A stretch of 64,000 nt of DNA from Aeromicrobium erythreum (GCF_001509405.1 NZ_CP011502.1:1860001-1924000); one strand, 5' to 3'. Shown: positions 8,400-16,992, counted from the stretch's first letter. The notes: a model not told the origin generated them from the letters alone. Numbers and translations are program-made.

Positions 8400-9085
8400 G
8401 GCGGCGGTGGGTGGTCACGTGCTTCGGAGTGTGCTCGGGGGTGTGTTGCTGGTGCGCTGCCACGGGTGGTCTGGTCCTGCTGGTGCGCTGCCTCGGCGTT
8501 CGCTCTGTCTGGTCTCCGAAAGGGCCTCGACCGGGCGGCTGGCGACGGCACTGGTCTGGGGTCTCGGGCTGCGGGTTGGGCACGGGGTTGACGCAAGATT
8601 CTGCGTTCGCGCGTCGGGGTCCAAGGATGCTGCGTTTGTCACGGGATCCCGTCGTGAACGCAGAAGCATTCGGCCTCGCACGCGTGGGTGACGAATCGTG
8701 GGTGCCCTTTGCGTTGGGGTGACGAACGATTCTGCTTTCGGATGAAACGGTCCACCCGAAAGCAGAATCGTTCCGAAGCGACGCTCACCGTCGGTGGATT
8801 CTCAACCGCAAAAACGCTCCTGCGGTTGCAGATCCACCGATAGGACGCGCCAACGCAGAACGGTGGGTCAAGAACGCAGAAACGAAGAATCGTGCGTCAC
8901 CCACAGGCCGAAGCCAGACCCCGAGACCCGAAGACACCCCAGGCCCGCTGCCGGTCGGGGCCCTTTCGGAGACCAGATACAGCGCGAGCCGAGGCAGCGC
9001 ACGAGCAAGCCCACGACCCCCGCAGGCAACGCACCAGCAGGACCAAACCCCCGCAGGCAGCGCACCAGCAGGCACACGACCACGC
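8400..9085. repeat. Composite inverted-repeat element, copy A
   Basis: This 0.7-kb stretch between divergent genes has no credible gene. Its outer parts carry short repeats around GGTGCGCTGCC (left) and GGCAGCGCACCAGCA (right). Inside these are GGTCTCCGAAAGGGCC and its inverse GGCCCTTTCGGAGACC. Inside those are repeated TTCTGCGTTC/GAACGCAGAA motifs and several hairpins. The left and right halves are therefore imperfect inverted copies. Nearly the same sequence occurs at 38860-39515 in the opposite sense. Open frames across it are compositional. I do not recognise the element; it is not a known insertion sequence and encodes no transposase. Confidence 0.8.
8724..8773. repeat. 18-bp perfect hairpin at the centre of repeat copy A
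   Basis: GAACGATTCTGCTTTCGG (8724-8741) pairs perfectly with its inverse at 8756-8773 across a 14-nt loop. It marks the symmetry centre of the element. A second, imperfect hairpin (8791-8810 with 8821-8840) corresponds to the central hairpin of copy B. Confidence 0.8.
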
Positions 9086-9129
9086 CCACCCGCGCGCGTC
9101 CAGCCCCACCCACCTGACATCCTCGTCCG

Positions 9130-9552
9130 GTGACAGCACCCACCTCCCTCCCCCGCCCCGTCGGTCGTCTGCTGCTGGGTGCGTTCCTCGTGGTGGCGGG
9201 GGTGGCGCACGTGGTGGCGAGGCAGGAGTTCCACGCGCAGGTGCCGTCGTGGTTCCCGGTCGACGCCGACGTCACGGTGCTCGTGTCGGGTGCGGTCGAG
9301 CTGGCCTTGGGTGCGGCGGTGCTGCTCGCGCCGCGAGCTCGACGTCCGCTGGTGGGTTGGCTCGTCGCCGGACTCTTCGTGGCGGTCTTCCCCGGCAACG
9401 TCGCCCAGTACGTGGAGGGGGTCGACGCGTTCGGGCTCGACTCCGACGGTGCGCGGCTCACGCGGCTGTTCTTCCAGCCGCTGCTCGTCCTGTGGGCGCT
9501 GTGGAGCACCGGCGCCTGGCCTCGGCAGCGCGACGAGGAGGGTCGGGCATGA
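9130..9552 (+). CDS. DoxX-family membrane protein
   Basis: A 140-residue protein with four predicted membrane helices: about 12-28 (LLLGAFLVVAGVAHVVA), 48-66, 73-90 and 115-130. The arrangement and the GxxFVxAGxxH-like first helix match the DoxX/DoxD superfamily, whose members are small integral membrane proteins often tied to respiratory or redox functions. The GTG at 9130 follows the repeat element directly. The stop overlaps the ATG of the next gene (ATGA), so it is co-translated with an MFS transporter. A specific role is not known. Confidence 0.75.
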   Translation: MTAPTSLPRPVGRLLLGAFLVVAGVAHVVARQEFHAQVPSWFPVDADVTVLVSGAVELALGAAVLLAPRARRPLVGWLVAGLFVAVFPGNVAQYVEGVDAFGLDSDGARLTRLFFQPLLVLWALWSTGAWPRQRDEEGRA

Positions 9553-10721
9553 CGACGACAGCGACGACACCGCTCGTACGGGCCCGCACTGCCGTCGCCG
9601 TCGTCTTCACAGTGAACGGCTTCATGGTCGCGTCGTGGATGTCGCGGCTGCCGCTCGTGCGCGACGAGCTCGGGCTCACCCCCGGCCGTCTGGGGCTGCT
9701 GCTCCTGGCGCTCTCGCTGGGCTCGCTGACCGGTCTCCCCGTGGCGGGACGGCTCGCCGAGCGCTTCGGCGCGCGCGCCGTCGTGACTGCGGGCGTCGTC
9801 GCCGTCGCAGTGGCCCAGGTGTGCGGTGCGCTCGCGGTGGAGCACGCCACCGCGCTCGCCGTGGCGCCGGCGCTCGTCGTCTTCGGCTTCGGCGTGGGCA
9901 CGTGGGACGTCGCCATGAACCTGCACGGCGCTCGCGTCGAGCACGACCTCGGCCGGACGATCATGCCGCGCTTCCACGCCGCGTTCAGCCTCGGCACGGT
10001 CCTGGGTGCAGGCGCGGGAGCCGCTGCCGCAGCCGCCGACCTGGCGCTCTGGGTGCACCTGGGGCTCGTCGCCGCGCCCGCCGTCGTGGTCGTGGTCTGG
10101 GTGGTCCGCGCGTTCCTGCCGGGCGAGGAGGCGAGCGAGGACGACGACGCGCCCGCGGCCGGCTCCGCCTGGCTGGAGCCGCGCACGCTGCTGGTGGGCC
10201 TCATGGTCCTGGCGCTCGCCCTCACGGAGGGGACGGCCAACGACTGGCTCACCGTGGCGCTCGTCGACGGCTACGACCTGCCCGACTGGGCGGGCGCGCT
10301 CGGCTTCGGGCTGTTCGTCACGGCCATGACAGCGGGACGCGTCGTCGGCACGTCGGTGCTCGACCGGTACGGACGTGTCGCCGTCCTGTGGTCGACGATG
10401 ACGCTCGCCGGTGTCGGCGTGCTGCTCACGGTGCTCGCCGGCAACGTCGTCGTCGCGATGGTCGGCGTGGCGCTCTGGGGGCTCGGCGCCTCGCTGGGCT
10501 TCCCGGTCGGCATGAGCGCCGCCGCCGACGACCCCCGACGCGCCGCCGCGCGCGTGAGCGTCGTGTCGACGATCGGCTACACGGCGTTCCTCGCCGGTCC
10601 CCCGCTCATCGGCTTCGTGGCCGACCACGTCGGCACCCTCGACGCGCTGCTCGTCGTGGCGGTGCTCCTCGTGCCGTCAGCCCTCGTCGTCCCTGCTGCG
10701 CGGGAGGCGCGCCGGGCCTAG
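9549..10721 (+). CDS. MFS transporter
   Basis: This 390-residue protein has twelve predicted helices in two six-helix bundles. The loop-2 motif appears as GLPVAGRLAERFGAR near residue 65. A charged central loop (EEASEDDDAPAAG) separates the halves. The second half contains RVVGTSVLDRYGR, the equivalent loop-8 motif. The overall pattern, including GFGVGTWDVAMNLHG, resembles the YbjJ/FucP-like branch found in actinobacteria. The substrate is unknown. It overlaps the DoxX gene by 4 nt. Confidence 0.85.
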   Translation: MTTTATTPLVRARTAVAVVFTVNGFMVASWMSRLPLVRDELGLTPGRLGLLLLALSLGSLTGLPVAGRLAERFGARAVVTAGVVAVAVAQVCGALAVEHATALAVAPALVVFGFGVGTWDVAMNLHGARVEHDLGRTIMPRFHAAFSLGTVLGAGAGAAAAAADLALWVHLGLVAAPAVVVVVWVVRAFLPGEEASEDDDAPAAGSAWLEPRTLLVGLMVLALALTEGTANDWLTVALVDGYDLPDWAGALGFGLFVTAMTAGRVVGTSVLDRYGRVAVLWSTMTLAGVGVLLTVLAGNVVVAMVGVALWGLGASLGFPVGMSAAADDPRRAAARVSVVSTIGYTAFLAGPPLIGFVADHVGTLDALLVVAVLLVPSALVVPAAREARRA

Positions 10722-10724
10722 CCT
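10719..10724 (+). promoter_or_regulatory. Leaderless -10 box (TAGCCT)
   Basis: TAGCCT begins inside the stop codon of the MFS gene and ends 6 nt before the ATG at 10731. The downstream gene thus has its own promoter although it follows closely. Confidence 0.55.
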
Positions 10725-10730
10725 CCGGTC

Positions 10731-11117
10731 ATGGGTACCGAGGAGGCCGCACGCGGCCAGGACGACCGTTCCGTGTTCGACCGGTTCGTGGAGGCGACGC
10801 AGGGCTTCGTCTCCAGGGGACCGTTCTTCCTGCTGTGCGCCGCCATCGTGGTGGCCTGGCTCGTGAGCGTGCCGTTCTGGCCGGACCTGAAGTCGTGGCA
10901 GGTGGCGATCCACACCGTGGCGAGCGTGCAGTCGCTGTTCCTGCTGGCGCTGCTCGAGAACGCCGGGCGTCGGACCGAGGAGGCGTCGCAGGAGAAGCTC
11001 AACGTGCTCGCCGAGGCGATCGCCGACCTCATGGAGTCGCGGGCCCGCGACGACGAGCGCCTGGCCGAGTCGGTCACGCGGCTGCGCGAGGCGGTCGGGC
11101 TGGAGGACCGGCACTGA
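10731..11117 (+). CDS. Low-affinity iron permease family protein
   Basis: A 128-residue protein with two membrane helices, about residues 31-48 (FFLLCAAIVVAWLVSVPFWP) and 60-77 (TVASVQSLFLLALLENAGRR). A cytoplasmic coiled-coil-like tail rich in Glu and Arg follows. The W-x-x-x-I-x-T-x-x-S-V-Q-x-L-F-L-L pattern matches the low-affinity iron permease (FET4-like) family, whose bacterial members are half-length. Iron transport has not been shown for bacterial members in general, so the name is by family only. Confidence 0.75.
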   Translation: MGTEEAARGQDDRSVFDRFVEATQGFVSRGPFFLLCAAIVVAWLVSVPFWPDLKSWQVAIHTVASVQSLFLLALLENAGRRTEEASQEKLNVLAEAIADLMESRARDDERLAESVTRLREAVGLEDRH

Positions 11118-11144
11118 TCCAGACCGCGCGGTCGGGCGCCGACC

Positions 11145-11939
11145 TCAGGCGAGCAGGAACGTCCGCAGGGCGGACACGAAGGCCTCGGGCCGTTCGGAGT
11201 GCACCCAGTGGCCGGCGCCCTTCACCGTGACCAGCCGGGTGCGGGGGAAGAGCCGCCGCATGTGCTCGGCGTGCTGCGGGCCCACGTAGGCCGACCGCTC
11301 CCCCGCCAGCCACAGCACCGGACGGTCGAAGGTCGCGTCGACCTCGGGGAACCCGCCGATCACCTCGAGGTCGCGGCGCAGGAGGTCGAGGTTCGCCTGC
11401 CAGCGGAAGCCGCCTCCCTCCTCGGCCGGGACGCTGCGCAGGTTCTGCAGGAGGAACCCGCGGACGGTGTCGTTGTCGATGCGGGAGCGCAGCTGCTCGT
11501 CGGCGTCGCCGCGACGCACGAGGGTCGCGAGGTCGAGCGACGCGAGGCTGTCGAGCAGGTGGACGAACTCGTCGGCACCCTCGCTGCGGTCGGGGGCGAT
11601 GTCGACGACGACGATCCGGTCGACGAGCTCGGGATGACGCAGCGCGAGCACCATCGCGACCTTGCCGCCCATGGAGTGCCCGACGAGGTGCGTCCGACCG
11701 CCGCCCACCCAGCGTTCCCGCAGGAACGCCGCGACCCGGTCGGCGACGTCGACGTAGTCGACGGTGTCGGTCCAGCGCGAGTGACCGTGGTTCGGCAGGT
11801 CGACGAGGAGGGAGCGCAGCTCGGGCTGCAGCGCCTTCGCCGCCTGCGTGAAGTTGCGGCCCTGGCCGAACAGACCGTGCAGGAACGCGACGCGCTCGCC
11901 GCTCTCCCCCACCTCGCGGGCGTAGATGGCGTCGCTCAC
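11145..11939 (-). CDS. Alpha/beta-fold hydrolase (YbfF/ABHD11-like esterase)
   Basis: This 264-residue protein has the family motifs VAFLHGLFGQGRNF near residue 17, LVDLPNHGHS near residue 45, and the nucleophile elbow GHSMGG near residue 87. An acid lies in the VVDIAP strand and the catalytic histidine in VKGAGHWVHSERPE. The DLPNHGxS and GHSMGGK strings are typical of the YbfF/ABHD11 esterase group acting on acyl-CoA or small esters. The start is a GTG at 11939 with a TAGGCT -10 box 6 nt upstream on the minus strand. Confidence 0.88.
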   Translation of the reverse strand: MSDAIYAREVGESGERVAFLHGLFGQGRNFTQAAKALQPELRSLLVDLPNHGHSRWTDTVDYVDVADRVAAFLRERWVGGGRTHLVGHSMGGKVAMVLALRHPELVDRIVVVDIAPDRSEGADEFVHLLDSLASLDLATLVRRGDADEQLRSRIDNDTVRGFLLQNLRSVPAEEGGGFRWQANLDLLRRDLEVIGGFPEVDATFDRPVLWLAGERSAYVGPQHAEHMRRLFPRTRLVTVKGAGHWVHSERPEAFVSALRTFLLA

Positions 11940-11980
11940 GCGCCCAGCCTAGGACCGCGCGCCCACGGGACCCGACCGGG

Positions 11981-12874
11981 TCAGTCCAGCGCGCGCAGGA
12001 TCGCCTCGGACATCACCCGCATCCAGTGACGTGCCTGGTCGAGGTCGCCGGGATCGAGGAAGTAGTGGTCCTGGCCCGGCACGACGTGGTGCTCGACGGC
12101 GACGCCCGCATCGGACAGGCGCTGTGCGTACGCGTCGCCCTCGGCGCGCAACGCGTCGTGCTGCGCGGTCAGCACGAGTGCGGGCGCCAGGCCGGAGACG
12201 TCGTCGGCGAGGAGCGGCGACGCGTAGGGCTCCGTGCGTCGCGCGGCGTCCTTGAAGTACGTGGCTCGGACGAGCCCGACGATGCGCTCGTCGATCATCG
12301 GCCGCGGGATCGTCGCGGGCTTGACGGTGGTCGAGACGTCGAGCGACGGGACGCCGAGCAGCTGCAGCCGCACGGGCGGCTCGCCGGCGTCGCGCGCCTG
12401 GAGGCAGGCCGACGCGGCCAGGTTGCCGCCGGCGCTGAATCCGCCCACGACGACCCGTGTGCCGTCGACGTCGCGCTCGTGGCCGTGCTCCTGGACCCAC
12501 CGCAGCACGTCGTGCGCCTGCTCCTGCGCCACCGGGTACCGGTGCCGCGGGGCCACGTCGTAGTCGACGTTCACGACGACCGCACCGGTCGTCGCGACCA
12601 CCCACCGGGCGAAGAAGTCGTCCATCGCCGCGTGTCGCATGAGGAACGCGCCGCCGTGCAGGTGCACGTACGCACCTGGGGTCGACGGTGCCGCCCGGCG
12701 GCCCGGACGCGGCCGGTACACGAAGCACCGCACCTGGCCGTGGCGCGTCGGCACCCGCCAGGTGCTCGGGTCGTCGACCTCGTCGCGCACGAGCTGCAGC
12801 GCGTCGCCGTAGCGCACCGTCAGGGGTGCGGTGAGGTTCATCAGGAGCGCGGTCGCGTCGGCGTAGAGGCCCAT
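11981..12874 (-). CDS. HSL-family alpha/beta hydrolase (carboxylesterase)
   Basis: This 297-residue protein has the hormone-sensitive-lipase motif HLHGGAF near residue 74, which forms the oxyanion hole. The nucleophile elbow is GFSAGGN near residue 146. Acid and base lie in the C-terminal segments TAQHDALRAEGD and VPGQDHYFLD. This is the standard catalytic set of family IV esterases. The ATG at 12874 (MGLYADATALL) is chosen because the longer open frame upstream looks non-coding. The start overlaps, head to head, the upstream region of the metal-dependent hydrolase at 12942. Confidence 0.88.
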   Translation of the reverse strand: MGLYADATALLMNLTAPLTVRYGDALQLVRDEVDDPSTWRVPTRHGQVRCFVYRPRPGRRAAPSTPGAYVHLHGGAFLMRHAAMDDFFARWVVATTGAVVVNVDYDVAPRHRYPVAQEQAHDVLRWVQEHGHERDVDGTRVVVGGFSAGGNLAASACLQARDAGEPPVRLQLLGVPSLDVSTTVKPATIPRPMIDERIVGLVRATYFKDAARRTEPYASPLLADDVSGLAPALVLTAQHDALRAEGDAYAQRLSDAGVAVEHHVVPGQDHYFLDPGDLDQARHWMRVMSEAILRALD

Positions 12875-12941
12875 GACCCTCGTTCGTGGCCGGGTGGTGG
12901 ACGGATGGGCGGGCCGTGAGGGACGCGGGCATGATGGAGGG

Positions 12942-13601
12942 GTGAGGATCACCCGACTCGGGCACGCCGCCCTGCTGCTGGAGACCGATCGAGCACGTGT
13001 GCTCGTCGACCCCGGCGCCTTCAGCCTCGACGACGCGTTCACCGCGCGCGACCTCGATGCCGTCGTCGTCACGCACCAGCACCCCGACCACCTGCACCCT
13101 GACCGGGCGCGCGAGCTCGTCGAGGCGAACCCGCAGGCGCTCTTCGTGGCCGACCCCGAGACCGCGGAGCAGCAGGGCGAGCCGTGGCAGGCCCACCGCG
13201 CCGGTCACGTCACCGAGATCGGCGACCTCACCCTCACCGGCGTCGGCGAGCGGCACGCCGTGATCCTCCCGGCGCTGCCCGTCGTCGCGAACGTCGGTCT
13301 CCTCGTGGAGGGACCGTCGGCCGACGGGGGCCGCGTGCGCCTGTTCCACCCGGGCGACTCCTACGCGTCGATCCCGGACGGGGTCGACGTCCTCGCCCTC
13401 CCGCTCAGCGCGCCGTGGGCCCGTATCGCCGACACCGTCGAGTTCCTGCAGACGGTGTCGCCGTCGAACCTGCTGCCGATCCACGACGCGACGATCTCCG
13501 AGGTCGCCTACGGCGTGTACTGGAACCACGTCGTGAACTTCGGTGGGGTCGACGCCGACCGCGCGCACCGACTGACGCCCGGCCAGAGCCTCGACGTCTG
13601 A
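12942..13601 (+). CDS. Metallo-beta-lactamase-fold hydrolase (UPF0173-like)
   Basis: A 219-residue protein beginning VRITRLGHAALLLETD, typical of the UPF0173/L-ascorbate-lactonase-like branch. The metal-binding motif THQHPDHLHPD near residue 45 matches HxHxDH, and later ligands are GERHAV and FHPGDS. A GTG at 12942 is chosen: it fits family N-termini and has CATGAT, a plausible -10 box, 6 nt upstream. An in-frame ATG at 12873 would add a non-conserved extension. It ends 1 nt before the next gene, suggesting co-transcription. Confidence 0.85.
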   Translation: MRITRLGHAALLLETDRARVLVDPGAFSLDDAFTARDLDAVVVTHQHPDHLHPDRARELVEANPQALFVADPETAEQQGEPWQAHRAGHVTEIGDLTLTGVGERHAVILPALPVVANVGLLVEGPSADGGRVRLFHPGDSYASIPDGVDVLALPLSAPWARIADTVEFLQTVSPSNLLPIHDATISEVAYGVYWNHVVNFGGVDADRAHRLTPGQSLDV

Positions 13602-13602
13602 G

Positions 13603-14571
13603 GTGGAGCACCCCGTCCTGCGGGCCGCCACGGTCCCGCTCATGCTGCTGGTCGGCGCCCTCATCACGCTGCAGTCGCGCGTCAACGCCTCGCTCGCCGG
13701 TCAGCTCGGCGACGGCCTCCGGGCGGGCGCCCTGGCCGCGGTCGTCAGCTTCGGCAGCGGCCTGGTCCTGCTGAGCGCCGTCGTGCTGTCGCACCCGCGT
13801 CGGCGCGCCGGCCTGCGTCGCGTCCTCGACGCGTTGCGCGATCCTGCCGACGGCGCCGACCGCCCGCGACTGCGGCCGGTGCACCTGCTCGGCGGGCTGG
13901 GCGGGGCGTTCTTCGTGGCGTCCCAGGGCATCGCCGTCGGCGTCATCGGCGTCGCGCTGTTCATCGTCGCGTTCACGGCGGGCCAGTCGGTGGCCTCGCT
14001 CGTGGTCGACCACGTGGGGCTCGGGCCAGGCGGGCACGAGCCCGTCTCGCGACCGCGGGCGGTGGCTGCCCTGTTCGCCGTGGCCGCCGTGACCGTGAAG
14101 GTCCTCGGCGACCTCGACGGCAGCCACCTCGGCCTGTCGCTGCTCCTTGCCTCGCTCGCCCTCGTGGCCGGGTGCCTGCAGGCGGTGCAGCAGGCCTTCA
14201 ACGGGAAGATCTCCGCGGTCGGCGGACCGCTGGTCACCACCTGGAACAACTTCCTGGTCGGCACGTCGGCGCTGCTGGTGCTGCTCCTCGTCAGCTTCCT
14301 CGCGCCGGGGCACGTCGACGGGTTCCCCTCGCAGTGGTGGTACTACGTCGGAGGCGTGCTCGGCATCGGCTTCATCGCCATCTCCGCCGTCGCCGTGCAG
14401 ATCCACGGCGTGCTGGTCCTCGGGCTCTGCTCGATCGCCGGCCAGGTGGTCGCCGCGGAGGTGATCGAGGTGCTCGATCCTTCCGTCGACGTGTCCTGGC
14501 TGGGCCTGCTGGGCGGCCTGTTGGCGGTCGTCGGCGTGGTCGTCGCGCTGGCGACACGGCGCCGCACCTGA
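13603..14571 (+). CDS. DMT transporter of the YdcZ/DUF606 type
   Basis: This 322-residue protein has about ten helices formed by two DUF606 repeats. The first contains LQSRVNASLAGQLGDGLRAG, the second VQQAFNGKISAVGGPLVTTW. The conserved Q-x-x-x-N pattern early in each repeat is the hallmark of YdcZ-type members of the drug/metabolite transporter superfamily. The GTG at 13603 follows the previous stop by one nucleotide, so it is probably co-transcribed with the hydrolase. The substrate is unknown. Confidence 0.87.
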   Translation: MEHPVLRAATVPLMLLVGALITLQSRVNASLAGQLGDGLRAGALAAVVSFGSGLVLLSAVVLSHPRRRAGLRRVLDALRDPADGADRPRLRPVHLLGGLGGAFFVASQGIAVGVIGVALFIVAFTAGQSVASLVVDHVGLGPGGHEPVSRPRAVAALFAVAAVTVKVLGDLDGSHLGLSLLLASLALVAGCLQAVQQAFNGKISAVGGPLVTTWNNFLVGTSALLVLLLVSFLAPGHVDGFPSQWWYYVGGVLGIGFIAISAVAVQIHGVLVLGLCSIAGQVVAAEVIEVLDPSVDVSWLGLLGGLLAVVGVVVALATRRRT

Positions 14572-14575
14572 GTGC

Positions 14576-14603
14576 TTGTCCTATCTCACTTGTGAGATAG
14601 CCT
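14576..14603 (+). promoter_or_regulatory. Promoter with embedded palindromic operator for the XRE-MurA gene
   Basis: TTGTCC (14576-14581) and TAGCCT (14598-14603) are spaced 16 bp apart, a good -35/-10 pair. A 20-bp inverted repeat, CTATCTCAC-TT-GTGAGATAG (14581-14600), fills the spacer and overlaps both boxes. The GTG start follows the -10 by 6 nt, so the transcript is leaderless. Because the gene product begins with its own helix-turn-helix, autorepression through this site is the natural inference. Confidence 0.75.
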
Positions 14604-14609
14604 GGTGGG

Positions 14610-16145
14610 GTGAGCGCACGAGACGACTACCTGGCCCGTATCGGCACCCTCATCCGCGACGCTCGTCAGCACAGTGGGCTGACGCAGTCGGAGCTGGCGA
14701 CGGAGCTGCGCACCAGCCAGAGCGCGGTGAACCGGATCGAGAAGGGCCAGCAGAACCTGACGCTGGAGATGATCGCCCGGATCGGCACCGCACTCGACTC
14801 CGAGATCGTGAGCGTCGGCACGTCCGGCCCGAGCCACCTGCGGGTCAAGGGCGGCACGCAGCTGTCCGGTGCGATCGACGTGAAGTCGAGCAAGAACGCC
14901 GGGGTCGCCCTGCTCTGCGCCTCCCTGCTCAACGAGGGCACCACGATCCTGCGGAAGGTCGCGCGGATCGAGGAGGTCAACCGCCTGCTCGAGGTGCTGT
15001 CGTCGATCGGCGTCCGCACCCGGTGGCTCGGCGACGAGGGCGACCTCGAGCTCGTCGTGCCCGCCCAGCTCGACCTCGCGGCGATGGACGAGGCCGCGGC
15101 CCGACGCACCCGCAGCATCATCATGTTCCTCGGCCCGCTCATGCACCGGGTCGACCAGTTCGAGCTGCCGTACGCGGGCGGCTGCGACCTCGGCACCCGC
15201 ACCGTCGAGCCGCACATGACGGCCCTGCGCCCCTTCGGCCTGAAGGTCGTCGCCACGGAGGGCAGCTACCACGTCGACGCCGCCCGTGGCGTCGGGCCGG
15301 AGCGGCCGATCGTGCTCACCGAGCGCGGCGACACCGTCACCGAGAACGCGCTGCTCGCGGCGGCCCGCTACGACGGCGTCACCGTCATCCGCAACGCCAG
15401 CCCGAACTACATGGTGCAGGACCTCTGCTTCTTCCTCGAGAAGCTCGGCGTCGGCATCGAGGGCATCGGCACGACGACGCTGCGCGTGACCGGCAAGCCG
15501 CGCATCAACACCGACGTCGACTACGCCCCGAGCGAGGACCCGATCGAGGCGATGAGCCTCATCGCAGCGGCCATCGTCACGCAGTCGAGCATCACCGTGC
15601 GCCGCGTGCCGATCGAGTTCATGGAGATCGAGCTCGCGCTGCTGGAGGAGATGGGCTTCCGCTACGACCGCAGCGCCGAGTACGCCGCCGAGAACGGACA
15701 GACCCGACTGGTCGACATCACGACCTACCCGTCGGACCTGCGCGCGCCGATCGACAAGGTGCACCCGATGCCCTTCCCGGGCCTCAACATCGACAACCTG
15801 CCGTTCTTCGCCGTCATCGCGGCGACCGCGCAGGGCCAGACGCTCCTGCACGACTGGGTCTATGAGAACCGCGCCATCTACCTGACCGAGCTGAACAAGC
15901 TCGGCGCGCGCGTGAAGCTGCTCGACCCGCACCGCGTGCTGGTCGACGGCCCCACGCACTGGAGCGGCACCGAGATCGTGTGCCCGCCGGCACTGCGGCC
16001 CGCCGTCGTCATCCTGCTCGCCATGCTCGCGGCGAAGGGCACGTCGGTCCTGCGCAGCGTCTACGTGATCAACCGCGGCTACGAGGACCTCGCCGAGCGC
16101 CTCAACGCCCTCGGCGCCCAGATCGAGACCTTCCGCGACATCTGA
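14610..16145 (+). CDS. XRE helix-turn-helix fused to a MurA-like UDP-GlcNAc enolpyruvyl transferase
   Basis: The 511-residue protein has an N-terminal XRE domain (about residues 8-65, with SGLTQSELATELRTSQSAVN) followed by a complete EPSP-synthase-fold domain of MurA type (about 75-511). The catalytic loop retains its cysteine (YAGGCDLG, Cys192). The KN pair of the active site is in SSKNAG (Lys95, Asn96), and an Asp lies in GLNIDNLPFF. The chain is about 90 residues longer than plain MurA because of the DNA-binding head. It may be a second MurA or a sugar-nucleotide-sensing regulator; actinobacteria often carry such a paralogue. A palindrome in its promoter suggests autoregulation. Confidence 0.87.
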   Translation: MSARDDYLARIGTLIRDARQHSGLTQSELATELRTSQSAVNRIEKGQQNLTLEMIARIGTALDSEIVSVGTSGPSHLRVKGGTQLSGAIDVKSSKNAGVALLCASLLNEGTTILRKVARIEEVNRLLEVLSSIGVRTRWLGDEGDLELVVPAQLDLAAMDEAAARRTRSIIMFLGPLMHRVDQFELPYAGGCDLGTRTVEPHMTALRPFGLKVVATEGSYHVDAARGVGPERPIVLTERGDTVTENALLAAARYDGVTVIRNASPNYMVQDLCFFLEKLGVGIEGIGTTTLRVTGKPRINTDVDYAPSEDPIEAMSLIAAAIVTQSSITVRRVPIEFMEIELALLEEMGFRYDRSAEYAAENGQTRLVDITTYPSDLRAPIDKVHPMPFPGLNIDNLPFFAVIAATAQGQTLLHDWVYENRAIYLTELNKLGARVKLLDPHRVLVDGPTHWSGTEIVCPPALRPAVVILLAMLAAKGTSVLRSVYVINRGYEDLAERLNALGAQIETFRDI

Positions 16146-16193
16146 GCGTCGGCGTCGGGCGCGCGGCGCGCCCGCGCTGCCCCCGGGTCGGGC

Positions 16194-16199
16194 TAGCGT
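16194..16199 (+). promoter_or_regulatory. -10 box (TAGCGT) of the GDPD gene
   Basis: TAGCGT ends 7 nt before the GTG at 16207. A GTG at 16198 overlaps the box itself and so is a less likely start. Confidence 0.45.
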
Positions 16200-16206
16200 G
16201 GTCGCC

Positions 16207-16992
16207 GTGTCCCCGCACCCGTACCTCGACGCGCCCCTCCCCCTCGCGCTCGCGCACCGGGGAGGAGCCGGACTCCCGGCGAACGACGGCATCGAGAACA
16301 CGCTGACGGCGTTCCGCAACGCCGTGGCCCTCGGCTACGTCTTCCTCGAGACCGACGTCCACGTCTCGGCCGACGGTGTCGTGTACGCCTTCCACGACGA
16401 GCACCTCGGCCGCATGACGGGCGTCGGGACGCCGATCGCCGCGCTGACGTCGGCCGAGATCGACCGCGTGCCGGTGGCCGGACGGGAGCCGGTCCCCCGC
16501 CTCGCCGACCTCCTCGCGACGCTGCCCGACGCCCGATTCAACATCGACGTCAAGGCCGACGGCGCCGTGGAGGCGACGGTGCAGGTCGTGCAGGAGGCGC
16601 GCGCCGAGGACCGCGTGTGCCTCGCGTCGTTCTCCGGGGCCCGCCTCGGCCGCCTCCGCGCGCTCTGCCCCGACGCGGCCCGCTCGGGCGGACCGTTGGA
16701 GATCGCCGCGCTCAAGCTCGGTCCGACGCGCTGGGTCCGCCGGCTCGCGGCACGTCGGGGCGTGCACTGCGTGCAGGTGCCCGTACGGCGGGGCCCGATC
16801 ACGGTCGTCACCCCGCGCTTCGTCCGCCGCGCGCACGAGACGGGTCTGCAGGTGCACGTCTGGACCGTCGATGACCCCGACGAGATGAGAATGTTGCTCG
16901 AGATCGGCGTCGACGGGATCGTCACCGACCGGCCCGACGTCCTGCGCGACGTCCTGGACGAACGAGGGAGCTGGCCCGATGAGCAGCACTGA
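16207..16992 (+). CDS. Glycerophosphodiester phosphodiesterase
   Basis: A 261-residue TIM-barrel protein. LALAHRGGAG near residue 13 carries the catalytic HR. ENTLTAFRNAVALGYVFLET supplies the metal-binding Glu and the E-T-D, and FHDEHLGRMT the second catalytic His. NIDVKAD and the terminal DGIVTDRPD are also typical. GDPD enzymes hydrolyse glycerophosphodiesters to glycerol-3-phosphate and an alcohol. The stop overlaps the next gene by 14 nt, indicating an operon with an MFS permease. Confidence 0.92.
   Translation: MSPHPYLDAPLPLALAHRGGAGLPANDGIENTLTAFRNAVALGYVFLETDVHVSADGVVYAFHDEHLGRMTGVGTPIAALTSAEIDRVPVAGREPVPRLADLLATLPDARFNIDVKADGAVEATVQVVQEARAEDRVCLASFSGARLGRLRALCPDAARSGGPLEIAALKLGPTRWVRRLAARRGVHCVQVPVRRGPITVVTPRFVRRAHETGLQVHVWTVDDPDEMRMLLEIGVDGIVTDRPDVLRDVLDERGSWPDEQH

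Noticed and set aside
8380-9110. Several open frames of 70-110 codons through the repeat element, on both strands
   Set aside because: They are Arg/Pro/Ser/Gly-rich, overlap each other on both strands, break repeat symmetry differently in the two copies, and have no ribosome-binding site. High GC removes stop codons.
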